This document shows positions 1-7,810 of a DNA stretch of 64,000 bases, piece after piece. Position numbers and translations under genes: made by a program. The notes beneath the pieces are model-generated. The model saw only the letters and a list, made by a program, of their open reading frames with translations. It was not told the origin of the DNA and did not search any database. The DNA comes from JABDMH01 sp965223165 (GTDB taxonomy: Bacteria > Bacteroidota > Bacteroidia > Chitinophagales > Saprospiraceae): contig CBDCVQ010000019.1 of NCBI GenBank assembly GCA_965223165.1, positions 930,001-994,000 on the forward strand. The letters are read 5' to 3'. Numbering within the stretch: position 1 is the first letter of the stretch; each line of letters starts with the position of its first letter.

Positions 1-135
1 AATGCCTTGATAGTGTGCTACCTCGGTAGCATGCGACCCGGCGATAGCGTCTTCAAAGGTGCCATTGCCGACTTTGGATGCCCGTCATCTGGTTATTACA
101 CAAACCCGCAAGGGGGCGTGTATAGAACCGCCTGA
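1..135 (+). CDS. 3' end of an unidentified protein (partial)
   Basis: Frame 1 is open from the window edge for 44 codons and ends at TGA 133-135. Codon third positions are GC-rich like the true genes here, and a strong terminator begins 16 bases after the stop, which supports a real gene end. The visible tail is rich in Gly, Ser and Tyr, with no motif I recognise. No function can be assigned. It could be a chance open frame, since only 132 coding bases are visible. Confidence 0.4.
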   Translation, partial: NALIVCYLGSMRPGDSVFKGAIADFGCPSSGYYTNPQGGVYRTA

Positions 136-151
136 GAGATGATAAGCAACC

Positions 152-188
152 AAAAAAAGGGGGATGACGAAAGGAGTCCCCTTTTTTT
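152..188 (+). terminator. Rho-independent terminator
   Basis: An A7-G4/5 arm pairs with a C4-T7 arm around a short loop, and the 3' arm itself forms the U-run. It follows the partial gene ending at 135. The A-run on the opposite side could let it work on the minus strand too, but the next minus-strand gene ends far away at 525. Confidence 0.75.
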
Positions 189-524
189 ATTTGTAGAACT
201 GTGTAATGGTGGAGGTGTTGAACAGGTACCTGTGAGTGAGTCAGCAATTTAGCGTGTTCCACTGCAGTGACTTCTCTGGGAAATTTTTTATTGCCAAAGC
301 CATAACCCTGGCCATTTGACGGATTACTTGATATTCTGTCAGACGGGTTGCCGTACTTAATATGTACAGATGCTAGCTGCTCTCACCTCGGCATGAGCTG
401 CGATCTAGCGTTTGGCGAGGACGCCAATCACGTCCGAATGGTCTGCTACTAAGGATCCTCCCAGATAATCACGCTATTGTGATTTGGCGGACTCGCACCA
501 ACCATTCCCTATCCACTCTTTGGC
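189..524. other. Intergenic region without a convincing gene
   Basis: Between the terminator at 188 and the convergent stop of pcs at 525. Both strands are broken by stops. The only structure I see is the short palindrome at 412-427. The 69-codon minus-strand frame at 53-262 crosses the terminator and the partial gene and is not credible. Confidence 0.6.
412..427. repeat. Short palindrome with GGCGAGGACGCC core (copy 1)
   Basis: Perfect 6-bp stem TTGGCG/CGCCAA around an AGGA loop. A second copy with the same 12-base core but a longer, different outer stem lies at 58389-58412. The outer pairs differ in a compensating way, so the hairpin rather than the sequence seems conserved. No U-run follows, so it is not a standard terminator. 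Confidence 0.5.
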
Positions 525-1208
525 CTATTTCCACCAGGTATAGCGCACCGTCAAATAGATGAAGTAGACAAAGGCCAAAAGGGCTACCGTCGTTAGGGCC
601 CAATGTTGCTCGGGATAGAGGTATAATATCGCCAATAGGACCCCGATCATTGAAAACCCAATGGCGGCGGGCCAAACGGACTTCTTAATATTTCGGGAAG
701 GATAGGATACTTCAATCGGTGCGAAGTGGAGGACACCGAAGAGCAGGATCATCCCGAGGTTAAACGTCGGTCCCTGTCTGAACACAAAGAAGGCGTAGAA
801 CACGACGAGATTCCAGAGGACGGGAAAGCCCGCAAATTGATCTTTGTCGGTGACCATCCGTGCTTGACCATAGTAAAATGCAGAGATCAGGATGACGTAA
901 AAGGAGGCCCACAATCGCACCGACGGGTCCACCAGCTCCGCTTTGTAGATAAAGTAGGCCGGCAGAAAAGCGTAAGTCAAGAAGTCGATTACGAAGTCGA
1001 TATTCTTACCCTGAATGTGCGGCAGCACCCGGCTGACCTCCCAACGCCGGGCCAAGAGACCATCACTCCCGTCGATAAACAGGCAAACCAGCAGCCATGC
1101 CATCCCTGCACGCCAATCCTCTCGATCAAAGGCGACTAGGGAAAGAAAGGCAAATACACCGCCGCTGGCAGTATACGCATGTACGGACCAGGCCTTTAGC
1201 TTCTCCAT
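525..1208 (-). CDS. pcs: Phosphatidylcholine synthase (CDP-alcohol phosphatidyltransferase)
   Basis: Predicted to condense CDP-diacylglycerol with choline to give phosphatidylcholine in the inner membrane. The 227-residue protein has multiple hydrophobic segments and the CDP-alcohol phosphotransferase signature near residues 46-75: D46, D49-G50, A53-R54, G67, D71 and D75. The spacing between AR and the downstream G-D-D residues is the longer one typical of Pcs rather than of PgsA or PssA. Length fits bacterial Pcs (about 230-250). The start at 1208 gives a normal N-terminus. It stands alone on the minus strand, 180 bp downstream of the acyl-CoA ligase gene, with no obvious choline-uptake gene beside it. 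Another CDP-alcohol transferase specificity is possible but less likely. Confidence 0.82.
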   Translation of the reverse strand: MEKLKAWSVHAYTASGGVFAFLSLVAFDREDWRAGMAWLLVCLFIDGSDGLLARRWEVSRVLPHIQGKNIDFVIDFLTYAFLPAYFIYKAELVDPSVRLWASFYVILISAFYYGQARMVTDKDQFAGFPVLWNLVVFYAFFVFRQGPTFNLGMILLFGVLHFAPIEVSYPSRNIKKSVWPAAIGFSMIGVLLAILYLYPEQHWALTTVALLAFVYFIYLTVRYTWWK

Positions 1209-1390
1209 GGGTAGGATTAGATCCAGACGGAAAATAGGGAAATGTTTCTAGGTGAGACATGGGTTGGCCTTCCAGCCAAAAAAGACGCTGGCACATGCAC
1301 CCCCCTAAGCTCAACAACGTGAACAACTCCGCAGCGTCGTTTAATCGGCAAGGTGGTCAGTCCAAGATTGCCCTAAGGTGTGGGATATCG

Positions 1391-3079
1391 TTAGGACAGC
1401 ACACCACCCTGGATTTCCTGGGTACTGATCTTCCGCATCTCGACCTTGCGGATCTTGCCGGTGACCGTCATCGGAAACTGGTCCACAAACTTGATGTATT
1501 TCGGAATCTTGAAGTGGGAGATCCGCTCTTCGCAATAGCGTTTGACCTCATCGGCATGGATCTCCTCGCCGTCCAGTAACTTAATCCAAGCGCAAATCTC
1601 CTCGCCATACTTTTCGTCTGGCACCCCCACGACCTGCGCCTGATCAACCGCCGAATGCTGGCAAAGAAACTGCTCAATCTCCTTGGGATAGACATTTTCG
1701 CCGCCGCGGATGATCATATCCTTGATACGACCCACAATCGAGATATAGCCCTCAGAGTCCATCATGGCAAGATCCCCCGAGTGCATCCACCGAGCCTGGT
1801 CGATCGCTTGCGCAGTCTTCTCCGCATCTTTCCAATAGCCCAGCATCACACAGTAGCCCCTAGTGCAGAGCTCTCCCCTGGATCCGATCGGTACGATCTG
1901 CCCTGTCTCCGGATCTACGATCTTGATCTCGGTATGAGGCATGATGCTACCGACCGTATTCACCCGCTTGTCAAAAGGAGCATCGTGCCTGGTTTGGGTG
2001 CTGACTGGGCTGGTCTCCGTCATGCCATAGGCAATCTCCACTTCGCTCATATGCATTTCTTTGTTCACCCGCTTCATCAGTTCCGGCGGGCACAGCGACC
2101 CCGCCATCACGCCCGTGCGCAGGGAGGACATGTCATATTTTGCAAAATCGGGGTGATTGAGCTCGGCATAAAACATAGTAGGCACCCCATATAAAGCAGT
2201 GGCCCGCTCCGCCTCCACCGCCTCGAGCACAGCCAGGGCATCAAAACCCTCGCTGGCATAGATCATCGTGGCCCCGTGAGCAATGCAGCCAAGATTGCCC
2301 ATGACCATGCCAAAACAATGATACAGTGGTACGGGAATGATCAACCGATCCTCAGACGAAAAATTCTGCATCTTGGTGACCAGGTAGCCATTATTTAAAA
2401 TGTTGTGATGGCTCAAGGTTGCGCCCTTAGGATAGCCCGTCGTGCCACTGGTATACTGAATGTTTATCGGATCATCAAAACCAAGTTGGGCCTGACGAGT
2501 GCTTAGCGATGTATCGGCGATGGTCTGGCCCATGCGCATGAACTCTTCCCACATCAGCAGTCCCTCGCGGCGTACCGCGGCCAAAGAGATGGCTCGCTTC
2601 AAAAATGGAAGTTTAGCACAAGCAACAGCGTCAGCACCCGACGTTTTTAGCTCTGGCACAAGCGCATGAATCATGGCGGTATAATCCGACGTCTTGAATC
2701 GATCCGCTAAGACGATCGCCTTGCAACCCGACTGGTTTAGTGCATACTCCAGCTCATGCAGTCGATAAGCGGGATTGATGTTGACCAGGATGCAACCGAT
2801 CTTGGCCGTGGCAATTTGCGTAATCAACCACTCCACGCAGTTGGGCGACCAGATCCCGACCCGATCGCCCTTTTTGATGTCGATCGCCAGTAGTGCCTTT
2901 GCGCACTGATTGACTTTTTCCTGCAGTTCGAGATAGGTGTAGCGGATGTTTTGATGGACGGAAACGACCGCCTCCTTATCTCCGAATGCAAGTACCGTCT
3001 GGTCGAAAGCATCGCCAATGGTCAGGCCCAACAACGGCTCCGAGGAAGGTCCCGAAGCGTAACTAATATTATTTGACAT
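1391..3079 (-). CDS. AMP-dependent acyl-CoA synthetase (fatty-acyl-CoA ligase type)
   Basis: Member of the ANL adenylating superfamily. It activates a carboxylic acid with ATP to an acyl-adenylate and transfers it to CoA, in the cytoplasm. Visible motifs: the A3 phosphate-binding loop YTSGTTGYPKG near residues 209-219, GMTETSP near 355, the SGD aspartate near 430, GRIKDMIIRGGENVYPKEIE near 450-470, and the C-terminal TVTGKIRK with the catalytic lysine. At 562 residues it matches medium/long-chain acyl-CoA ligases. Its ATG overlaps the end of the upstream alpha/beta hydrolase gene by 11 bp, so the two are co-transcribed and translationally coupled. Substrate chain length cannot be read from the sequence. 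Confidence 0.9.
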   Translation of the reverse strand: MSNNISYASGPSSEPLLGLTIGDAFDQTVLAFGDKEAVVSVHQNIRYTYLELQEKVNQCAKALLAIDIKKGDRVGIWSPNCVEWLITQIATAKIGCILVNINPAYRLHELEYALNQSGCKAIVLADRFKTSDYTAMIHALVPELKTSGADAVACAKLPFLKRAISLAAVRREGLLMWEEFMRMGQTIADTSLSTRQAQLGFDDPINIQYTSGTTGYPKGATLSHHNILNNGYLVTKMQNFSSEDRLIIPVPLYHCFGMVMGNLGCIAHGATMIYASEGFDALAVLEAVEAERATALYGVPTMFYAELNHPDFAKYDMSSLRTGVMAGSLCPPELMKRVNKEMHMSEVEIAYGMTETSPVSTQTRHDAPFDKRVNTVGSIMPHTEIKIVDPETGQIVPIGSRGELCTRGYCVMLGYWKDAEKTAQAIDQARWMHSGDLAMMDSEGYISIVGRIKDMIIRGGENVYPKEIEQFLCQHSAVDQAQVVGVPDEKYGEEICAWIKLLDGEEIHADEVKRYCEERISHFKIPKYIKFVDQFPMTVTGKIRKVEMRKISTQEIQGGVLS

Positions 3080-3881
3080 GATGCTGTGTTTTGCTGGATA
3101 GGATAGGTGAAAGAAAGTGGTGGATGGCCGCCAGCGTTCTTTCGGGTTGCTCTTTATGGGGAAAATGACCGCAGCCGGGCAAGATCACGGATGCAGCGTT
3201 TGCTCCAATGGATCGTGCCAGGTCCAAAGCGTGTTGACTATCGGCATATTCATCGTCTGCCCCTTGGAGCACCAGGACGGGACATTGGATCTTAGACAGC
3301 AAGGGCGTGATGTCCCAAGACCGGAAGTCCTCGGACAGCCATGTGGAGGCCCAGTCCTCGACCAGCCGGGAGGCCTTTTCTCCATGCAAGGCAATGAGCT
3401 TATGCATCGCCGCAGGGCTCTGCAGATTTTTGTACGTAGATCCGATCCCGGCTAGCGTCTTCTCCAGCACCCATCCATGCCCAGCAATCGCGATGACGCC
3501 CCGGACATGGTGGTGATGAGCGCCGTAGATCAATGCAATGCTGGCCCCATCACTGGCTCCGATCAAGATGGGCTGGTGTATCTCCAGCCGTGCCAGCAGT
3601 TGGGGCAAGACCTCCAACGCCTCCCGTTCAAGATAATCCGTGTTTCTGCCTTCGTCACGGGAGGATGACCTGCCATGCCCAGCACGATCAAAGATGACTG
3701 CGTCTAAGCCCGAGTCCGCACAGAGCAAGCTGGGAAAGGATCCCCACGACGTGGTACAGCCGAGGGCATCATGGAGGAATACCAAGGTCAATCCCGATGA
3801 AGGGTGACCAGATGGGATCAGACGCTGCACATAAAGATCCTTGCCCTGGCAACGCACGAAGTCTTCGGCTCTCGTCGTCAT
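3069..3881 (-). CDS. Alpha/beta-fold hydrolase
   Basis: A 270-residue cytoplasmic alpha/beta hydrolase without signal peptide. The likely catalytic triad is visible: nucleophile Ser110 in GASDG, an Asp at 209/210 in QGADDEY, and His239 in GCGHF. The oxyanion-region HDALG lies near residue 37. First gene of a two-gene operon with the acyl-CoA ligase (11-bp overlap), which suggests it releases a free acid from an ester or thioester that the ligase then activates; this pairing is inference. The family covers esterases, C-C hydrolases and dehalogenases, so the exact reaction is open. Confidence 0.8.
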   Translation of the reverse strand: MTTRAEDFVRCQGKDLYVQRLIPSGHPSSGLTLVFLHDALGCTTSWGSFPSLLCADSGLDAVIFDRAGHGRSSSRDEGRNTDYLEREALEVLPQLLARLEIHQPILIGASDGASIALIYGAHHHHVRGVIAIAGHGWVLEKTLAGIGSTYKNLQSPAAMHKLIALHGEKASRLVEDWASTWLSEDFRSWDITPLLSKIQCPVLVLQGADDEYADSQHALDLARSIGANAASVILPGCGHFPHKEQPERTLAAIHHFLSPILSSKTQHHVK

Positions 3882-3985
3882 GGTAGCCTGGATAAGATAA
3901 GAAAGTTGAACCTCGCCGATGATGGTAGGCGCAGCGGAGTTTATCCTGTGACAATTTCAAGGAAAAAAGACTGTAATGGTCTCGC

Positions 3986-4016
3986 TTGACAACCTGAATA
4001 CGGAGGAATATTTTTG
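3986..4016 (+). promoter_or_regulatory. Bacteroidota-type promoter for the outer-membrane protein gene
   Basis: TTG at 3986-3988, a 20-bp spacer, then TATTTTTG at 4009-4016, which matches the Bacteroidota -7 consensus TAnnTTTG exactly. Transcription would start near 4023, leaving a leader of about 135 bases before the ATG at 4160. Confidence 0.55.
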
Positions 4017-4159
4017 CTAGAGCAATATGCCCCAGGTGATGATACACCATCGTTCTAGTTCCGGGAGGGAAATCTCAAGTAGTCTCTCAACATCAAATCT
4101 TCACCCATTCAGGGTACACAGATACTGGGATGCTCCATCTTACTAATTATCCACGAACC

Positions 4160-4843
4160 ATGAAATATCTATTGTTCCTAGCACTTTTCAGCTGCACGAC
4201 GCTAGCATTGGGTCAGCCCCGGAGCCAGGTCGAGTTCGGGGTCTCTTATGCCTTCAATACCTCAGGTGATATTCCATCCATAGTCGTGAGAAATCAGTTC
4301 AGGCATCAACTGAGGGAACGGCTGCATCTATTGGTCGAGGCACATGTCTTAGACGGAGGATTTGACTGGCTGGGGGTCAATCTGTACAAGGGCAGCAAGC
4401 CTTTCATTTTTATTGACAAATATCGTGGTCATCCTCTTGGAGCTGCAGGTCCTGGAAGTGTCGAAGGCATCAAGTCACTGAAACCCAAAACCAATCGGAG
4501 TACCTTCTACACTTTTGATCTTGATCTCGGCTACGAGATCATAAGGAAATCGACGTGGTCCCTGATCTTCGCTGGCGGTGGCACCTTCGTTTACGCTAAT
4601 CAATCCGGCATTTGGGAGTATGGTGACGGTGTCTTGACCACTCCCTTCTACGGCGAAGTCAATGTGGTGTACACCGCACCGGGGAACTATCGCTATTGGG
4701 ATATCGGAGGAAATGGTCAGTTGGATCTGGACCTTTATGTGGGAAAAGTGTTGACCCTCGGAGCCAGGATTGCAGTTCATGCCACATCCAAGGCTGGTAT
4801 TTTCTATATCGACTATGGCATTGGCATAGGAGCGAGACTGTAA
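4160..4843 (+). CDS. Probable outer-membrane beta-barrel protein, unknown function
   Basis: Start placed at ATG 4160 because it opens directly onto a signal peptide (MKYLLFLALFSCTTLALGQ). An upstream in-frame ATG at 4130 would put ten odd residues before it. The mature part (about 208 residues) alternates hydrophobic and polar residues in short Gly/aromatic-rich strands, has no long hydrophobic helix, and ends in a strand resembling an outer-membrane beta-signal (GIGIGARL). This is the look of a small porin-like or OmpW/OprF-fold barrel. It is monocistronic, with a good promoter about 150 bp upstream. No specific family recognised. Confidence 0.6.
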   Translation: MKYLLFLALFSCTTLALGQPRSQVEFGVSYAFNTSGDIPSIVVRNQFRHQLRERLHLLVEAHVLDGGFDWLGVNLYKGSKPFIFIDKYRGHPLGAAGPGSVEGIKSLKPKTNRSTFYTFDLDLGYEIIRKSTWSLIFAGGGTFVYANQSGIWEYGDGVLTTPFYGEVNVVYTAPGNYRYWDIGGNGQLDLDLYVGKVLTLGARIAVHATSKAGIFYIDYGIGIGARL

Positions 4844-4951
4844 ACTGAGCGGGTGGTGGTGTTCACAGCACCGAACAATCGAGTAGCAGAAACGAGCGGA
4901 GGTAATCAGGCTCCGCCCGTTTCATTTAAGTACAACTTACCCTGGTCCTAT

Positions 4952-5012
4952 CAAAACAGAAATGCCCGCTCTCGCGGGCATGCTGCAGTGGGCTGGCGGT
5001 GAGGGCGGGATT
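4952..5012. repeat. Duplicated tRNA-Ser tail plus terminator (distal copy)
   Basis: This 61-bp segment is identical to 5304-5364, which contains the last 16 bases of tRNA-Ser (minus strand), its encoded CCA, the trailer and the terminator hairpin (here 4962-4981). Only the tRNA 3' end is duplicated, so it cannot make a tRNA. Such duplications are typical remnants of site-specific integration at tRNA 3' ends, but here only 291 bp separate the copies and no integrase is present. Confidence 0.85.
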
Positions 5013-5045
5013 ATCGCAGATGATCCCAGAGGGGGGGATCGTCAT

Positions 5046-5167
5046 TGTTTCCAAGACATGGCACCTATCGGCGTCTTTTTTGTGCTATGGCCAACTCCAT
5101 GCACAGCATGGATCGTCCCCGCACAAAAAAGCCCTTCGCTAACGCGAAGAGCCATGTCTTGGAAACA
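5046..5167. repeat. Interrupted palindrome between the two tRNA-Ser tail copies
   Basis: 17-bp perfect inverted arms at 5046-5062 (TGTTTCCAAGACATGGC) and 5151-5167. Inside are a second pair of 11-bp arms, CTTTTTTGTGC at 5075-5085 and its complement at 5121-5131, and a small hairpin CCATGC-ACA-GCATGG at 5097-5111. The whole 122 bp can fold into one long branched hairpin. No open reading frame of note. Confidence 0.8.
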
Positions 5168-5169
5168 CT

Positions 5170-5206
5170 GCGGTGAGGGCGGGATTATCTCCAGATGATC
5201 CCAGAG
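5170..5206. repeat. Third, shorter copy of the tRNA-Ser 3' end
   Basis: Starts with the 17 bases GCGGTGAGGGCGGGATT shared with 4996-5012 and 5348-5364, then continues into a block (through ...ATGATCCCAGAG) that matches 4996-5032 rather than the tRNA gene. So the left copy and this copy share a 37-bp block with only two differences, and the palindrome sits between them. Confidence 0.75.
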
Positions 5207-5304
5207 AGGGGGGCGGCTCATCCCACCGCAGCACGCGGCTCCTACCGTCGCCCCTATTTCTTTTGGCAGGACCATCGGCAAGTGCACTTGGACTGCTCCT
5301 GTCC

Positions 5305-5333
5305 AAAACAGAAATGCCCGCTCTCGCGGGCAT
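5305..5333 (-). terminator. Terminator of tRNA-Ser
   Basis: On the minus strand, stem ATGCCCGC/GCGGGCAT with loop GAGA, followed by TTCTGTTTTG. It lies 12 bases after the encoded CCA. The same hairpin is duplicated at 4962-4981. Confidence 0.75.
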
Positions 5334-5345
5334 GCTGCAGTGGGC

Positions 5346-5437
5346 TGGCGGTGAGGGCGGGATTCGAACCCGCGGTACCCCGTTAAGAGTACGCCGGTTT
5401 AGCAAACCGGTGGTTTCAGCCACTCACCCACCTCACC
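5346..5437 (-). tRNA. tRNA-Ser (anticodon GCT), CCA encoded
   Basis: Reads AGC/AGU serine codons. The acceptor arms GGTGAGG (5431-5437, minus) and CCTCACC (5350-5356) pair over seven bases; the discriminator is G (5349) and CCA is encoded at 5346-5348. The anticodon GCT lies opposite 5401-5403 in a 7-base loop closed by CCGG/CCGG. The T-arm contains GGTTCGAATCC, and a long variable arm gives the class II shape expected for tRNA-Ser. It has its own promoter (5472-5502) and terminator. Confidence 0.96.
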
Positions 5438-5471
5438 GTAGTATCGATTGGTAGCTGATACCAAAGGATGG

Positions 5472-5502
5472 CAAAGATAAGATAGCCCCGCCGATTTTCA
5501 AA
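5472..5502 (-). promoter_or_regulatory. Promoter of tRNA-Ser
   Basis: On the minus strand: TTTG (5502-5499), exactly 19 bp, then TATCTTTG (5479-5472). This is a full match to the Bacteroidota vegetative promoter TTTG-N19-TAnnTTTG. Start of transcription is expected near 5465, about 28 bases before the tRNA. Confidence 0.8.
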
Positions 5503-5524
5503 TCTCGAAAGACTCTCAAATAGC

Positions 5525-5686
5525 TTACCACTCGTCTCCCCGCGAGATCACCTGGTACCCTCCCTCGACACGGAGCACGGGCCCATCAAATTCCTGCCCT
5601 TGGCCATCGTAATTCTCAAGACATTTGCCTTCCGTACCGCTACGGACTTGGGTAATATTGAGGCCATGTCCCGCTATAACGATCAC
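5525..5686 (-). CDS. Possible small protein or gene remnant, unknown
   Basis: A minus-strand frame of 53 codons from GTG 5686 to TAA 5525-5527, with no ATG start. Its translation is unusually protein-like: a hydrophobic VIVIAGHG start, then Gly/Glu/Asp-rich text ending in ISRGDEW, without low-complexity bias. It overlaps the first 21 bases of the divergent exporter gene. It could be the C-terminal remnant of a lost gene, a tiny gene, or chance. Nothing recognised. Confidence 0.25.
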   Translation of the reverse strand: MIVIAGHGLNITQVRSGTEGKCLENYDGQGQEFDGPVLRVEGGYQVISRGDEW

Positions 5687-6628
5687 ACAGTCGGCGTACT
5701 CTTGGCCCTGCTAGGGGCACTCCTGTTCTCGACGAAGGCAGTTTTTGTGAAGCTGGCCTATCAGTACGACGTGGACACCATCACCCTGCTCTTACTCCGC
5801 ATGTCCTTTGCTTTGCCCTTTTACCTGGTGGTGCTGGCCCGACTTGCCCCCAGTAAGGCGCAAGCGTGGAAAGAGATCAAACCCTATTACTGGGCAGGGA
5901 TCTTACTGGCAGGTTTTCTCGGCTATTACCTCTCCAGCTTGTTGGATTTTTTGGGTCTGCGGTTTATTGATGCCAGTGTAGAACGGTTGATTTTATTCAT
6001 TTATCCCACGATTATCGCGTTGCTCAGCTACTTCTTCTTTGGAGAAAGGCTCAGCAAGTTTCAAGTACTAGCACTGCTGAGTTCGTATATCGGTCTCCTC
6101 TTTGTCTTTGGCCAGCATCTGCAGCATATCTCCCTGGACAGCGACTTTTGGAAGGGAGCATCCCTGATCATTCTCTGTGCCATCACCTTTGCTGCCTTTC
6201 TGGTGATGAGCCAGTGGTTGATCCCCAGATTTGGGGTGACATCCTTTACCAGCCTATCGATGACGTTTGCCTGCGTACTGGTCATCGTGCATTTTGCCGC
6301 CACGCACGTCTCGCACACCCTGTGGACCCTCGATCCGGCAGTGTACTTGTACGGGGCCGCCATGGCTATACTGGCCACCGTACTCCCCTCGTACATCGTC
6401 AATGCAGCGATCGACCGGATTGGTGCCGTTCGCGCCGGGATCATCTCTAGCGTCGGCCCGATCTCAACCATCACCTTGGCCTACTGGTTGCTGGATGAGC
6501 GCCTGGCGTGGCCTCAGATGATCGGAGCCGCCTTGATCATTGCTAGTGTCACGGTGGTGAGTGCGGAGCGCAAGAAGCGCCGAGCCCTCCAGCCCAAGGC
6601 TAGGGCCCGCGCTTACCATGCAAGGTGA
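5666..6628 (+). CDS. EamA/DMT-family transporter
   Basis: Integral inner-membrane protein with about ten hydrophobic helices in two five-helix halves, the arrangement of EamA (drug/metabolite transporter) exporters. The second half contains the typical end pattern (SSVGPISTITLAYWLLDERL). I place the start at ATG 5666 (MSRYNDHTVG), immediately before the first helix, giving 320 residues; an upstream ATG at 5600 adds 22 residues that overlap an antisense frame and look non-native. The C-terminus is basic and cytosolic. Family members export amino acids or other metabolites; the substrate is not predictable. Confidence 0.85.
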   Translation: MSRYNDHTVGVLLALLGALLFSTKAVFVKLAYQYDVDTITLLLLRMSFALPFYLVVLARLAPSKAQAWKEIKPYYWAGILLAGFLGYYLSSLLDFLGLRFIDASVERLILFIYPTIIALLSYFFFGERLSKFQVLALLSSYIGLLFVFGQHLQHISLDSDFWKGASLIILCAITFAAFLVMSQWLIPRFGVTSFTSLSMTFACVLVIVHFAATHVSHTLWTLDPAVYLYGAAMAILATVLPSYIVNAAIDRIGAVRAGIISSVGPISTITLAYWLLDERLAWPQMIGAALIIASVTVVSAERKKRRALQPKARARAYHAR

Positions 6629-6694
6629 GTCTAGCCCACACTCGGCTGATGATTATTCACTACTTTCAATTCTTGCATCATCAAACGTCCAGAT

Positions 6695-7798
6695 ATGAGA
6701 TTTGCGATCATCCCACTACTACTGCTGCCCTCCCTTGTCATAGGCCAGAAGACCCAGCGAGCCATTACCTTCCCAGATATCCCGGGCTACAAGACCCTCA
6801 AATGTGACTTTCACATCCACACCGTCTTCTCCGATGGCAAAGTGTGGCCAAACATCCGCGTACAGGAGGCCATCCGAGATGGTTTGGATGCGATCTCGCT
6901 CACCGAACATTTGGAGTATCAGCCCCACGCTGCGGATTTGCCCCACCCGGATCGCAATCGCTCCTATGACATCGCCGTCGAGCAAAGCAAAGCCTACGAT
7001 CTGATCGTGGTGCGCGGTTCAGAGATTACCCGCAAGCTGCCCCCGGGACATGCCAACGCCATCTTCATTCAAGACGCCAACAAGCTGGTCCTGGATGACT
7101 CCATTGCAGCCTATCGGGAAGCCGTGCGTCAGGGAGGATTCATTTTCTGGAATCACCCAAATTGGATCAGTCAGCAGCGCAATGGTATAGCCACGCTGAC
7201 TGATTTGCATCGTCAGCTCATTGGCGAGGGCCTCCTACATGGCATCGAGGTCGTGAACGACATCACCTACTCCGACGAAGCCCTGCAGATTGCGCTGGAC
7301 CACAACCTGGCGATCATCGGCACGTCGGATATTCATGGTCTGGTAGACTGGCAGTTTGAAATTGCCACCGGCGGTCATCGCCCGATCAATCTGATCTTTG
7401 CCCGCGAGCGGACCGAGGCCTCCATCCGGGAGGCCCTGTTTGAAGGACGCAGCGCAGCTTGGTTTCAAAACCTCTTGATCGGTCGGCAAGATGTGCTCGA
7501 ACCACTCGTCAGTGCTTCCATCTCCGTGGCCAAAGCAGCCTATCAGGGTCCCTCATCTGTGGTCAACGTAGAAATCACGAACAATTGTGACGCCAAGTAC
7601 ATGCTGAAGAACCGGGGTACGTTTACCTTTCACAACTTTGGTGACGTCCTGACGCTGGAACCGCATAGCACCACCATGGTCCAAGTCAAGACGATCGAGC
7701 AGAAAGCGCAATTTGAACTGGATTTTGAAGTGCTCAATGCCATCATTGCCCCTAAGCAGCATGTCCGCCTCCGACTGCCGGTCAAAGTAGATCTCTGA
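6695..7798 (+). CDS. Exported PHP-domain metal-dependent hydrolase
   Basis: A signal peptide (MRFAIIPLLLLPSLVIGQ) precedes a PHP (polymerase and histidinol phosphatase) domain. Visible metal-binding motifs: DFHIHTVFSDG (H40, H42, D47), TEHLEY (E71, H72), HPNW and TSDIHG. The C-terminal roughly 100 residues form a beta-rich extension beginning after residue 265. PHP enzymes hydrolyse phosphoesters; a periplasmic location suggests scavenging of a phosphorylated compound, which is inference. It follows the exporter by 66 bp and may share its transcript. Downstream begins the 123-bp tandem array. Confidence 0.85.
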   Translation: MRFAIIPLLLLPSLVIGQKTQRAITFPDIPGYKTLKCDFHIHTVFSDGKVWPNIRVQEAIRDGLDAISLTEHLEYQPHAADLPHPDRNRSYDIAVEQSKAYDLIVVRGSEITRKLPPGHANAIFIQDANKLVLDDSIAAYREAVRQGGFIFWNHPNWISQQRNGIATLTDLHRQLIGEGLLHGIEVVNDITYSDEALQIALDHNLAIIGTSDIHGLVDWQFEIATGGHRPINLIFARERTEASIREALFEGRSAAWFQNLLIGRQDVLEPLVSASISVAKAAYQGPSSVVNVEITNNCDAKYMLKNRGTFTFHNFGDVLTLEPHSTTMVQVKTIEQKAQFELDFEVLNAIIAPKQHVRLRLPVKVDL

Positions 7799-7810
7799 CA
7801 CCGTTTTAGC

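Noticed and set aside
4952..5437. Genomic island bounded by tRNA-Ser tails
   Set aside because: Only 291 bp lie between the copies, with no integrase or cargo, so calling it an island is not justified.
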